The notes: generated by a model from the letters alone, not told the origin. Shown: positions 1 through 11,178, counted from the first letter of the stretch. The stretch is 64,000 nucleotides of DNA from Phlegmacium glaucopus (GCA_015039465.1 MU130363.1:163672-227671), one strand, 5' to 3'. A program made the numbers and translations.

Positions 1-112
1 TACAAGTCAAGGTTACACCTTCCCTAAACAAACAACAGGGAGTCTCTTGACCTAAAGACTGGTCCACTGCTCTCTGGTTGGTGTTATATAACAACACAAA
101 CAACAATTTATA
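1..112 (+). repeat. 3' end of an LTR of family B, cut by the window edge
   Basis: These bases match the last part of the complete family B LTR at 1228-2584 and, inverted, the one at 51321-52731. The shared tail is a pyrimidine-rich stretch, then GGTTGGTGTT, an AACAACA run and TTTATA. It is followed by CCGG, the same type of target sequence seen next to the complete copy. The 5' part lies outside the window, so I cannot tell whether this is a solo LTR or the 5' LTR of a full element. Confidence 0.75.
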
Positions 113-624
113 CCGGGGATTATTTGGCCGTTGTTGGTCGTTGTTGGTCGTCCTCCTCCTCCTCCTCCTCCTCCTCGTCCTCCTCCTCCTCCATCCTCAT
201 CGTCATCTGTCGTCGTCATTGTGTCTTGGTTGTTGTTGTTGTAGTTCTGGGGTGGTTGCGATTGCGATGGTGGTGGTTGTGAGATGACGGAGTATATTAC
301 TAATGTTTGTTGATTTGGGAAATATTGTCATGTGCGGTCATGTGACCACACCTCGCAGCCTGAACAAAATTCAAAATTCCAATGGCGGCAAGGCATTGCC
401 ACCATTTATATATGAATTACAGTTAGCTTATGTATATTACTATAGACTTAGATATGATTATTTTAATTTTGAATAATATTTAAAAGTAAGAGTTGAGTTC
501 ATACCTGGAATTCCCAGGATTCCGGGTGGATTCTGGGTGGAATCTGTGTTGGGGATTCCTAAGGAATTCCGGGAATCCTGGTATCAATTTCATTGTGTAT
601 CAGGAATCCACCTGGAATCCTCCT
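113..624. other. Non-coding stretch with a (TCC)n simple repeat
   Basis: No gene is visible. A pyrimidine-rich (TCC)n run lies at about 150-195, followed by TG-rich sequence. From about 500 onward the DNA is rich in GGAATCC and GGATTCC motifs, similar in style to the subterminal repeats of the small TIR element at 43854-44594. The short open frames here are low-complexity translations of the simple repeat. Confidence 0.5.
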
Positions 625-1010
625 TGTTAGGGGACACCCGACTTTAACCCAAACCTCAACTCTAGAATCATACACCCCACCTTTCCGACGACCTCCGACC
701 TTCCGTCCAACTCCGCTTCCGTCACCGGTTGACTCCGGTCCTCCGATTCACTCCGTCTTTTATTTCTATTTTTCATATCGCACCACTTCTTATTTAATTA
801 ATTAATTATTATCGTATCATTCCTTTATTTATTTTATATCTCCGTTATGTCCATATTAGTACTTAAACACCCCCAGCCTAGCAGGGATCCCCATCCTTTC
901 CTCTTTGGATCCCCTGCTAGGTAAGTCACTTGTAGATATCTTTTCTGAAATATTATTAACTTTGGATCCCCTGCTAGCTTGACTAAGTCAGCGTTGCAGT
1001 TGCCCTAACA
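625..1010 (+). repeat. Solo LTR, family A, target duplication CTCCT
   Basis: The unit runs from TGTTAGGGGACACCC to TTGCCCTAACA and is about 385 bp. It is flanked by the perfect 5-bp duplication CTCCT (620-624 and 1011-1015), so it inserted on its own or collapsed to a solo LTR. It is not the 5' LTR of the Gypsy element downstream. Inside it, CTAGCAGGG-type BamHI-containing motifs occur three times, two of them as an inverted pair. Other copies are at 5161, 6209, 30989 and 39003. Confidence 0.9.
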
Positions 1011-1227
1011 CTCCTGGACTGGGAAGAGCCAGGAATGTCAATTTCAGGGGAAATTGGCTGGTGGGAAATTCCTCCAGGAAGACGTGGGGGAGTGTAAAGA
1101 CCTCTAAAAATGTCCCGTTGTCCACCCCGTTGTTGTTCGGAATGCAGGAATGAAATCCAAGAAGAATGGAAAATTCAAAAAGCAGAAATACACCAAATTG
1201 AAAAATGTTCGACCAGCCCACTCCCGG
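1011..1227 (+). pseudogene. Element remnant plus upstream part of the Gypsy polyprotein region
   Basis: The first part (to about 1094) ends GTGGGGGAGTG and is followed by TA. This resembles the terminus of the TA-flanked element at 43854-44594. From about 1120 to 1227 there is an open frame rich in Glu, Lys and Gln. It joins in frame to the Gypsy pol sequence at 2585 once the solo LTR B and one copy of its CCGG duplication are removed. This segment is therefore probably the linker between gag and the protease/reverse transcriptase part of the Gypsy element (inference). Confidence 0.5.
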
Positions 1228-2584
1228 TGTCGTGCACCAATACTGATTGGTAGCGTGAGAAGAAAGCTTAAAAGTCGCCATCATGAAAATAAGCGGACTT
1301 TGAATTTGCTTACCTATTTTGGAAGTGGCCCTGAATCGCGTTCCTGGTCAACAAAACCATTCGTTCAACGATAACATCCTCATCGCTCATCATATCCTCA
1401 ATGTCTTCCACTATGTTGTCTATCATTTACACTATCAACATGCTCCTTAACATCTACCATCCGTTTGTCCCTTGGCTAGTGATACAACAAAGCGATCAAT
1501 CTACTATTCACATCGGTCATCAGCTCGCGTTTGATTGTATCTTTGGTCCATCATTTCAAGAACGGCCCGTTTATGGACGCATCAGCCACATCTCCCATTA
1601 TGTCAAAGGCTTTGTCATCATTGTTGTGGCTATGGACCCACAAGTCTTCGCTTCAGCTATCTATCTTGCCATACCTCGCTCCTGGATCTCACTCAGTCCC
1701 CTATCCTCACTCATCTACCTCTTATCTTATCATTCACTGCCAAAACCATCATTCACGCGGTACCTGAAGCCTTCCCACCCTCTTTATGACAATTTAGGAA
1801 GTCCAGGAGGATCACGACTAAGCAGGAATTGCAGATGAATCAGCAGCAGAGGATTATTCTCGCAGTGTGTCAAGTGTTATCAAGGCTGCGCAACATGGGA
1901 TCATGGGCAAGTAGTGTTTTCTCGGGAACAAGGCTGCGCCTTTCAAGTGTTGACTCAGGACCTTTCACATTTTTGACATGACCACACGCCTATGGAGTCG
2001 ATATATTTTTGCTATTGGACTATGTACACTGCCTTCCCTTCTTTTCTCTCGCACTTTGACACTTTACAGATTTTTTTTACTGTTCCTTTTCTTTTCCATT
2101 GTTCTTTTCTTCTCGCAGCTGTCCTCTCTTTATCTTTCTTCCTTTGACAGCGCGTACTTTGTTTCTTTTTATTGTTTTACATAGCCTCATCCTTAGGGTA
2201 TAAATACTGCTCTTTTGTACCAGGATAGGTAGTTCAGTTCAATTCATTCTTACCCCCCACTTTCATCATCTCAGTGGAATTCCAGTGAATTCCTCCCTTA
2301 AGTTTGCTTTTCTTGCCCCTTACTGTCAATCTATCCCCTATCCCTCAGCCACTATAGTCTTACTGAAGACTCTTTCTTACCCATCCTCATCCTCGTCTTA
2401 TACCTCATTCATCTTCCAAGACCTTCATCCTCATCCTTCTCTTCTCTATTCTTTCCCCTTACCTCTGTGTGTTAAAAGTCAAGGTTATACCTTCCCTAAA
2501 CAAACAACAGGGAGTCTCTTGACCTAAGGTCTGGTCCACTGCTCTCTGGTTGGTGTTTATATACAACAACAACAATGATTTATA
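1228..2584 (+). repeat. Solo LTR, family B (about 1.36 kb) inside the Gypsy element
   Basis: It starts TGTCGTGCACC, ends GATTTATA and is flanked by CCGG on both sides (1224-1227 and 2585-2588). A second complete copy at 51321-52731 is inverted and flanked by CCGCT duplications, which fixes the same ends. A TATA box (GGTATAAATAC, about 2195-2206) is followed about 30 bases later by a candidate start region and a pyrimidine-rich downstream part, as expected for an LTR promoter. The open frames inside (for example 1401-1838) recur in the other copy only because the sequence recurs. No known protein domain is visible in them. Confidence 0.8.
2196..2206 (+). promoter_or_regulatory. TATA box of LTR family B
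   Basis: TATAAATA lies within the LTR, followed by a CT-rich tract. The same motif is present in the inverted copy at about 51755-51768. Its placement about 380 bases before the LTR end fits a U3/R boundary. Inferred from position only. Confidence 0.5.
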
Positions 2585-5160
2585 CCGGCTCATGTGGAGG
2601 ATTGTGATGAGGATGACGAGGAGGAAAGTAGCCCAAACCCTGAATTTGAGGATGGCGACAGAATATTCGCCACCGGCCTACTACCACTGCAGGCAGATAT
2701 CCAAGCCACCTCCACCATCTCCCAATGTCCTGCAGAAGCTTTCCAGCACAACACACAATCCAAAACAAAAGAAGGAGTTCCAGATTATCTCCGAGGGTTT
2801 GATAGCATTTTCACCAAAGAATCTTTCGATATCCTACCTGATCCGAAACCTTGGGACCACACAGTAGAACTTATCCCGGGAGAAAAACCATCAGGTTGCA
2901 AGGTCTATCCTCTAGCTCTGACGGAACAAAAGGAACTTGATGTGTTCCTCCAGGAGAATTTAAACTCCGGACGCATTCAACCTTCCAAATCTCCGATGGC
3001 ATCTCCGGTTTTCTTTATCAAAAAGAAAGACAGAAGTCTTCAGCTTGTTCAGGACTATTGGGCTCTCAACGCGATCACCATCAAAAACAAGTACCCACTT
3101 CCCCTCATTTTGGAACTGATTACCCAACTCCGGGGCACTAAATACTTCACTAAGTTGGATGTCCAATGGGGTTTTAACAATGTCCGAATGAAGGAAGGGG
3201 ACGAATGGAAAGCGGCTTTCTGAACCAACCGGGGATTATTCGAACCCCTGGTTATGTTCTTTGGCCTCACCAACAGTCCAGCTACTTTCCAAACAATGAT
3301 GAATGACATCTTCCGCGAACTCATAATGGAAGGGGTTGTAGTGGTCTACCTTGATGATATCCTGATATTTATGGAGACGCTAGAGGAACACCGGTCCATA
3401 ACTCGGAAAGTACTGGAACTTTTACGGAAGCATAAACTCTTCCTAAAACCGGACAAGTGTGAATTCAAACAAACCAAGGTGGAATACCTCAGTGTTATAA
3501 TATCTCATAACTCCATTGAGATGGACCCTGTAAAAGTTGCTGGAGTAGCAGAATAGCCAATTCCGACAAATAAAAAGGAAGTCCAGTCATTTCTAGGCTT
3601 TACCAACTTTTACCGAAGGTTCATCCAAGACTTTTCTCATCACACCCGTCCCTTGTTCGATCTCACCAAAAGTGACATTAAATGGAGATGGAATACGGAA
3701 GAGCAGTCGGTGTTTGATTCTCTCAAAAACCTGATCACTTCGACCCCGATTCTAGCCTCTCCGGACAACTCCAGGCCATTCCACATCAAAGCAGACAGTT
3801 CCGATTTTGCAACCGGAGCCGTGCTCTCCCAACAATCCCTCGATGATGAGAAATGGCACCCAATCACGTTCCTGTCTAAATCCTTATCTCCGGTCGAATG
3901 GAACTACGAGATCCATGACAAAGAGATGCTAGTGATCATCCGAGCCCTCGAAGAGTGGAGACACTTCTTCAAAGGAGCGGAACATAAGTGCGAGATCTGG
4001 ACTGATCACAAGAACTTGGAATACTTCATGACAGCCAAGAAGCTCAATCAGAGACAAGCCCGTTGGTCATTGTTCCTAGCCCGGTTTGATTTCCTCATGC
4101 ACCACAGACCAGGCAAAAGCATGGGAAAACCAGACGCCTTGTCTAGACGAGCAGATCACGGAACCGGAACCGGTGATAATGACAACATCACACTCCTAAC
4201 TCCAGGCTTTTTCACGATTCGGGCCTTAGAAGGGCTGGAAGTCATAGGAGAAGAACGAGACATCTTAAAAGATATCCGGAAAGGCACCCATGAAGGCGTA
4301 AAAGAAGAGGCCATAGCTAAAGTGGTAAAGGAGTTGAAAACCACTCACACGCGATCTGTCCAATCAGCAGAATGGTCTCATGACAACGACATCCTCTCCT
4401 TCCGAGGAAAAATCTACGTTCTGGACATGTTTGACTTGCGAAGACGGATTGTATCCCTCTGCCATGACACCCTAATTGCTGGGCATCCGGGAAGGTGGAA
4501 GACCCTCAAACTCATATCCCGAAACTACTGGTGGCCACAGATGTCCTGATATATTGGAAAATATGCCTCAACCTGTGACCTATGTCTTGGACTAAGGCTC
4601 AGAGACACCACCCAGTCGGTGAACTCCATCCCCTCCCGATTCCAAACGCTCCATGGGACACAATTAGTGTGGACTTTGTAGTGGAACTTCCGGAGTCTTC
4701 AGGATACAACTTGGTAATGGTAGTAGTTGATTCGGTCACCAAACGAGCTCATTTTGCACCAACCCTTACTACCACCTCCGCGTCCGGAACCGCCCACCTT
4801 TATATCCAACACGTCTGGAAACATCATGGACTACCCCAGAGAGTGGTATCAGATAGAGGACCACAGTTTGTAGTGGAATTTACTCGCGAGCTCTACCAGA
4901 TCCTCGGAATTAAGTTAGCAGCCACTACCGCCTATCATCTGCAAGGAGATGGCCAGACGGAACGAGTAAATCAGGAACTGGAACAATATCTCCGACTCTT
5001 TACAAACCAATGACAAACCAATTGGGCTGAACTCCTTCCCCTTGCGGAATTCCAGTACAATAATCATGTCCATTCCACCACACAGCACCCACCTTTCCTC
5101 CTAGACTCCGGACGAATCCCCCAAATGGGTTTTGAACCTAGCCAACCAGAATCCCGAATG

Positions 5161-5573
5161 TGTTAGGGCAACTGCAACACTGACTTAGTCAAGCTAGCAG
5201 GGGATCCAAAGTTAATAATATTTCAAAGGGATATCTACAAGTGACTCACCTAGCAGGGGATCCAAAGAGGAAAGGATGGGGATCCCTGCTAGGCTGTGGG
5301 GTATTTAAGTACTAATATGGACATAACGGAGATATAAAATAAATAAAGGAATGATATGATAATAATTAATTAATTAATTAAGAAGTGGTGTGATGTGAAA
5401 AATAAAAATAAGAGACGGAGCAAACTGGAGGATCAGAGTCGGATCGGAGTTACGGAGTATCGGAGTAAACGAATGATGGAAGTGGAGTTGGACGGAAAGT
5501 TGGAGGTCATCAGAAAGGCGGGGTGTATGATTCTAAGGTTGAGGTTTGGGTTGAAATCAGGTGTCCCCTAACA
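5161..5573 (-). repeat. Solo LTR, family A, inserted in the Gypsy integrase region
   Basis: A complete family A LTR in reverse orientation (TGTTAGGGCAACTGC to GTGTCCCCTAACA). It is flanked by the perfect 5-bp duplication GAATG (5156-5160 and 5574-5578). Because the surrounding Gypsy element uses the same LTR family at its own 3' end, this is a younger insertion of the family into an older relative. Confidence 0.93.
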
Positions 5574-6192
5574 GAATGGAGTCCATTAACAAATTCACGG
5601 AACAAATGCGGAACACCCTAGACAAAGCGAAAGCAGCACTGGTCAAGTCTAAAGACGATATGGCAAGATATTATAATCAGAAAAGGACTTCGGCACCTGA
5701 ATACAAACCGGGAGACAAAGTATACCTGGATGCCAGCGACATACAAACAACAAGACCATCCAGGAAATTGTCCCATCGACACCTAGGCCCCTTTCCGATC
5801 GAAGAATGAGTCAGCAACAATGCTTACTGACTCCAACTTCCCTTGTCCATGAAACAACTCCATCCAGTCTTTAACGTAGTCAAACTGACTCCAGCCCCGA
5901 TAGACCCGATCCCTGGAAGACGCATTCCGACTCCTCCACTTCTGGAAATCATTGATGGAGAAAAGGAATGGGTCATCAAGGAAATCCTTGACAGCAGAGT
6001 TATAAACAGGAGGTTCCAATATCTTGTGAAATGGCAAGACTTCGGAATCAAACATAACACCTGGGAGCCTCAGGAAAACATACACGCACCCAAATTAATT
6101 GCGGAATTCCACAAGAAGTACCCCGGAGCTCCTAAGCACATCAGGATGGCCAAATTCGAACAGTTTCCTTTTGTGCCGGGACATCACCTACC

Positions 6193-6208
6193 GAAGGGGG
6201 GGATGGAT
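6193..6208 (+). other. Polypurine tract of the Gypsy element
   Basis: GAAGGGGGGGATGGA lies directly before the TG of the 3' LTR, the position of the plus-strand primer site in LTR retrotransposons. It supports reading 6209-6620 as this element's own 3' LTR and shows that LTR family A belongs to this chromovirus. Confidence 0.75.
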
Positions 6209-6620
6209 GTTAGGGGACACCCAATTTCAACCCAAACCTCAACCTTAGAATCATACACCCCGCCTTTCCGACGACCTCCGACTTTCCGTCCAACTCCACT
6301 TCCGTCATTTGTTTACTCCGATACTCCGTAACTCCGATCCGACTCCGATCCTCCAGTTCGCTCCGTCTCTTATTTTTATTTTTCACATCACACCACTTCT
6401 TAATTAATTAATTAATTATTATCATATCATTCCTTTATTTATTTTATATCTCCGTTATGTCCATATTAGTACTTAAATACCCCACAGCCTAGCAGGGATC
6501 CCCATCCTTTCCTCTTTGGATCCCCTGCTAGGTGAGTCACTTGTAGATATCCCTTTGAAATATTATTAACTTTGGATCCCCTGCTAGCTTGACTAAGTCA
6601 GCCTCGCAGTTGCCCTAACA
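6209..6620 (+). repeat. 3' LTR of the Gypsy element (family A)
   Basis: It runs TGTTAGGGGACACCC to TTGCCCTAACA, 412 bp, directly behind the chromodomain coding end and polypurine tract. It is nearly identical to the other four family A LTRs. Downstream it abuts a fragment of LTR family C at 6621, so the Gypsy element probably inserted into an older family C LTR. Confidence 0.9.
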
Positions 6621-6777
6621 GGTTTGGAGTATCGTCAGAAAATGATACAGAGAAGTCTCGGAGTTGGATGAAGGAAGAGTAGATCCAGATACAAGGGAAG
6701 GTACTGGAATGGAGTATGGAGTACTGGAGACAACTCCGACAGAGCTGGACCGGAGTCACATATAACAGAATGTAACA
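6621..6777. repeat. Fragment of LTR family C
   Basis: The sequence from GGTTTGGAGTATCG to GAATGTAACA matches the last 155 bases or so of the complete family C LTRs at 32368-32946, 40909-41486 and 42832-43401. The 5' remainder is absent here because the Gypsy 3' LTR ends exactly at 6620. Confidence 0.8.
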
Positions 6778-7448
6778 CCTCTCAGGTGGCCTCATTTGAC
6801 TAGGCTTGTTCCCACCAGCTTTGCAACACATGAGACTAAGGTACATGTGGTTTGTGAGAGTGAACTTGACAACTGGCAAAGCCAGCTGGTCCATTTCAGG
6901 CCACTTTTGGCAGAGCCCACCAAATCTTGTTGTCGTCACTTGGTGAAAGTGGCTCAAGCTCCAAAAAAGTGTCAAAATTGGGTATATAAATAGTGGTTAT
7001 TTTTCAATTTTAAGTCCATCAGGGTGTACAAGTTTTTTTCAAAAATTTTAAATTTGACTTGTCCATTTCTCAAAAATCACCTTTTTAAAAACTATTCTAT
7101 TCAATTCAAAATGCAAAAAAAATTGATAGTATGTATACCCAACTTGAGCACTTTTTTTGAGGTGTGGCCACTTTTTTGACCAAGTCGACACATCAAGATT
7201 GGCAGGAGAAATGGCCATCACTCAAAATGGACCCGAAATGACCCAGTGACTGAGTGACTGAGTGACCGAGTCCGCTCGCGAGCTCGCTCCTTGCCTGATC
7301 ATGTGCTCCCGTGACGCTTTGTGACTTGCGAGCGTGACTGGCTAGCGATTGACGAGCGTTGATCTTCAAATCTGTGACGGCACTCGAGCCATGATGGATA
7401 ATCAATTGGCCTAGTTGAACCAACGGTATAAAATATTCTGCCAATAGC
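6778..7448. other. Intergenic DNA, no gene recognised
   Basis: AT-rich sequence with runs of A and T (7030-7170) and a GA(C)TGAGTGAC short repeat at about 7235-7270. The open frame at 6796-6993 has no recognisable domain. I see no terminal repeats that would define an element. Confidence 0.4.
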
Positions 7449-7661
7449 AGGACCCCGGATTATCCCTAAGTAGGCTAGATCCCTCAATCCGGACAAGATT
7501 GGACAAAATTTGGGTCAAAAAAAAACCCTTTTTGAAGCAGGACGTTCCGAAACGTTCAAATCCGAGGTCAGCTAGCGTGGGAACCTATTTTTTGTCCGGA
7601 CAGAAACCGCAAAATTTCGACTTTTTGGGATCTAGCCTAGGTAGGGATAATCCGGGGTCCT
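7449..7661. mobile_element. Small TIR element (hAT-type MITE) with 8-bp duplication
   Basis: The 213-bp unit has terminal inverted repeats of about 35 bp: AGGACCCCGGATTATCCCTA at the left, and its complement with few mismatches at the right. It is flanked by the perfect 8-bp direct repeat CCAATAGC (7441-7448 and 7662-7669), the duplication length made by hAT transposases. It has no coding capacity. A related shorter element is at 20521-20638 and shares the internal GTGGGAAC and TTTTTTGTCCGGACA motifs. Confidence 0.85.
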
Positions 7662-7884
7662 CCAATAGCCTGATGAAACGGACCTTGTTATAAGCCCCTC
7701 TCGATCCAATTAAGCCTAGAATACTAGGCTCTATTATCCAATTTTGAGGGATTGTGACGGCTCCCAATATTTGGTCACTAACAATTGTTGAAGGGTTATT
7801 ACGTAAGACACAAAGGGGTTCTTCCTTTCAAAATTAGTATAAACGCTTATCTTGCATGAGCACACCCATACCTCTACAGCAGTG

Positions 7885-9813
7885 ATGCCTATTCCTGACT
7901 TGCCTGGAAGACTTGTTCCTCGTCACTCAGACGAAGAAAGATGGTTAAAAACACATATAGGACAGATGTGCCAATTGGAAAACGACAGGTAAGTCAGTCG
8001 AGCATTCTCCTGTTGATCCTTTCAAGTGGCAAGCGGCGTAAACTTAACGATTGGTTCTTTAGATTTCCAGGAAGCCAGCCTGTCAGTTTTGGTGTCAAGG
8101 ACCTAACAAAATTAGAAAATCAAGAGTGAGTAACTGAACCTTGTCCATGCGGTCCATCGACGTGTTAGGACTAAGTTGTTTTTCCTTGGTTTTTAGTTAT
8201 TGGGTCTGCGAAAAGTCCGATGGGATTCGTGTACTTTTCTTGGTCGCTACAGATTTGCAGACGAAGGCGCAAAGAACATATATCGTGCGTTTTGTGCAAC
8301 GTTAACTTGGATTTCTCAACCTGACTTTTCCACTCAAAAAGATCGACCGACATAATACCTATAGGGAAATTCTTGGGCTATACTTTCCTCATCATGAAAA
8401 CCCCATGATGCCTTTGCGAAATAGTCTTGTGGACGGTGAGCTTGTCATTGATGTGGACCCTCGAACGCGACAAGTATGTGTGTTTACCAGCTGAGATATC
8501 CCACCTAATCTCTTCTTTGTGTAGGAAAAAACCCGCTTTCTGGCCTTCGATTGTCTTGTTATTGATGATCAAAACGTCATGGCACGATCGCTGGATAAAC
8601 GATACGGAGTTCGTATTTGAAAGCGTTTTTCAAGCAACCAAGGGGCTGAAATTTTGATTTTGATTATTGTAGAGGTTGACAGAATGGTTTTATAAACCAT
8701 ACGCAAAAATGATTTTCGACCATCCACATGTCGTCGAAACGCAACCCTTCGGGTATGTCGGTCATTTATGATGGTCATGAGCAAGGAATTTATACAATCC
8801 TAGCATTAAAGTCAAAGAGATCAACTTTTCTTATCATGTCGAGAAGGTCTTCAATGTGGATATTCCAGCTCTCCAACACGGCAACGATGGACTTATCTAT
8901 ACCTGTGTCAGTACACCATACACACCTGGAACGGATATCAATATGTGAGACATCTTTGTCGCTGTGATATAATGCATCGTTACTCATTGTTCATATTTCA
9001 GACTAAAATGGAAGCCTCCATCCGAGAACTCCATCGACTTTAAACTTGTCCTCCGCTTCCCGCCTTCTAAATATAATCCCACTCAGCCCGATTTTCATGC
9101 AAAACCCTTGTTTCTGCTGCATGTATGGTGTGGAGGCGAAGGCGCTAGCACCAAATACGAGGATTACGACGATATGTATGTCAAGGACGAAGAATGGGAA
9201 GAGTGAGTAGCGCCTTTGCCAAGCAATTCGTATCTCATTGCGAGCAAAGGTCTATCTATGCACTTCACGGACACGAAAACTGATTTCTCTTCCTTTTCCC
9301 TTTCCTTTCGGTGCTTCTATGTAGGCTCAAGATGTCTGGCGAACAGATTGATGACCGTATCGTCGAAGTCCATTGGGATCCCGTGTTGTCGCGATGGCGA
9401 ATGATGCGATTTCGGGACGATAAACCGAACGGTAACCACATCACTGTCGTAGAAAATATCATTCAAAGTATCGCTGAGGGTGTCGAAAAAGAAACAGTAA
9501 GTTTTTCATCCGATAGATCCTTTTTTTTCCTTTGGAAAATCTAGAACTGATGAGTTTACGTGGATTTTAGCTTCTTGAACGTTCAACTGCAATTCGAACA
9601 GCATGGAAATCGCGTCTTGGCCAACCACAACAGCCGAATCCGCCTCCTGCGCATCAGCAACAACCACAATCGCAGGTGACAAGGCCCCCGCCATTACTAC
9701 CAAGACAATCACACCCACCGCCACCTGTGGTCGAGATACGATATGGGCCTTTTACACAACCACCATGGAGTAAAGTGGCGGGGCCGCCCATGATCTCAGG
9801 GATGAAGCGTTGA
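7885..9813 (+). CDS. CEG1: mRNA guanylyltransferase (capping enzyme alpha subunit)
   Basis: It transfers GMP from GTP to the 5' diphosphate end of nascent mRNA in the nucleus. The sequence shows the nucleotidyltransferase motifs in order: motif I EKSDGIR with the expected GMP-accepting Lys62, DGELVID (motif III), DGLIYT (motif IV), LKWKPP (motif V) and WRMMRFRDDKPNGN (motif VI). The C-terminus is rich in Pro and Gln and ends in GMKR. The start at 7885 (MPIPDLPG) agrees with the family's short N-terminus. There are about nine exons. The first are 7885-7988, 8063-8125, 8197-8284 and 8342 onward, with small GT..AG introns between them; the fifth intron uses an AG just before GGTTGAC. All exons I joined stay in frame, so the gene looks functional. 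As in other fungi, the RNA triphosphatase is a separate protein and is not encoded nearby. Confidence 0.95.
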
Positions 9814-11178
9814 AAAAGTGATAACACATATATATCACTCCTTTCTTCGCGGTCTCTTCTTTCCTCCTTGTTTTTGTGCCATGTATCATCGTCAGTGGCC
9901 AACAACAGTCCTGACTCACCAGACCTTGCCTCCAAGGACTGGTATGCCAACCTTGTCAAGACATCGTCAGTCTACGTCGGTCAGTGTATGAATTCGATCG
10001 TCCCCCATGTGGATTGTCAACGGGGAAACCACTGAGCAACATCCCTAAAAGGTTCAGCCGTAAATGTAGATCTATCAATGGGGACCTCGTGGTTTTTTCG
10101 TCGCCGGTTGTGGCTAATGGGAGATCTCCATCTTCACAATGTCAATATTGGAGATCTGCGAGATTCATTTCAATCAAATTCCGAGCGATAGGAAGAACGA
10201 AGCAATGTATTTGTGGGGACGGTTTGGTACGGTGTGTTTATCGGAAGATGGGTAGGTAAGATTTCTGTCGGGAGACAGAAGAGGGGGTAAAAAAGATGGA
10301 AGATCCGACATAACAATAATGTACGAGTCGGAGTCGGCCATTTCTTTTAATGTTTTAAGGAGTATCAGAAGAATTGTAACCAGCGCTCCAAAATGGAGAT
10401 GTAGTATACCCGAGAAAGTCGTGATAGGTCGTGAACATCGAGAGCAGATGATAAAACCGAGAACAAACGGGCAACATAGTAGGAGAAACAGAGTGCATAT
10501 CTAGTCGTTACAGTGATGAGGTTGAGAGAGATGAAAGAGAAAAAAGAAATCGGGAGTATGAGTGGAAAAGAAAAGATGGCCGTCGTTCGACGCAATGCAC
10601 TTGATCAAGAACAAAGTAAAAAAAAAAAGAACAAGGAACTATAACGTGTTGGAGTAAAAAATAAGTAATAGATAAACGGTAAATTTATCATGACAGAGAA
10701 TGATAGTCGTAAAAAACATCAGCTGTCCAGGATAACAGTGGAGATAGAAGGCAATTTGTAGGTGTAAGCGTGGATTGACAAGTCCCTGGTGACAGCTGTC
10801 GAACTCGTGAAAATAGACATTCGTCTTCGAGAATCCCTTGTGAAGAATAAAGGAGAAGCAAGCTTCGTCGTAAAAGAAGAAAAAAAGGTTCATGTCGTGC
10901 AACAAGGGAGAAAAATTGGGTAAGAATTGGTGGAGGAATGGATAGATGTTTGGAAATGAGGCTTTTTTTTTGGCTCCCAATGGGAGGTCTATCAGTATAT
11001 GACTGATGAAGAGCATGAGAAAAGGTATGACGATGTGATGCCAAGGTGGATGGCTGATGCAGTGTGGGGCTGCAACAAGTGATGAAAGGGTTGCGCAGAG
11101 AAATCGTGATGATAAAGAGAGGTTCCTCCCTAGATAATTTTGGCTGGCTTCTTCGATTCTTCATCGGTGAAGAATACT
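9814..11178. other. Intergenic DNA between two genes
   Basis: This holds the 3' ends of the convergent capping enzyme gene (+) and the unknown gene on the minus strand (stop at 11179). Several open frames occur (for example 10639-11182 on the minus strand), but they overlap one another, lack recognisable domains and contain poly-A/poly-T runs. I treat them as chance frames or 3' UTR. Confidence 0.45.

Larger units (their letters stand above)
2585..6208 (+). pseudogene. Ty3/Gypsy chromovirus pol polyprotein, decayed
   Basis: The coding order is linker, reverse transcriptase, RNase H, integrase, chromodomain, which is the order of Ty3/Gypsy chromoviruses. The RT has an intact YLDD motif at about 3346-3360. 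RNase H follows at about 3770-4150 (core HIKADSSDFATGAVLSQ). The integrase has an HHCC zinc-binding region (about 4465-4590) and its catalytic Asp, Asp and Glu in SVDFV, VSDRG and GQTERVN (4660-4960). The C-terminal chromodomain (about 5960-6120) includes WEPQENI. In-frame stops lie near 3221, 3554, 4547, 5011, 5807 and 5849, most of them TGA where Arg is expected, and there is a frameshift near 4585. A solo LTR A interrupts it at 5161-5573. It cannot make a functional polyprotein. Confidence 0.93.

Noticed and set aside
625..1010. 5' LTR of the Gypsy element
   Set aside because: It has its own perfect CTCCT duplication and is therefore solo. The sequence directly after it is not a primer-binding site.
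1083..1096. A complete second copy of the TA-flanked element
   Set aside because: Only the right-hand terminus resembles it. I found no CACTCCCCCAC-type left end between 113 and 1083.
1401..1838. A 145-codon open frame conserved at 52121-52558
   Set aside because: Both frames lie inside copies of LTR family B. Conservation reflects the repeat, and the translation has no domain.
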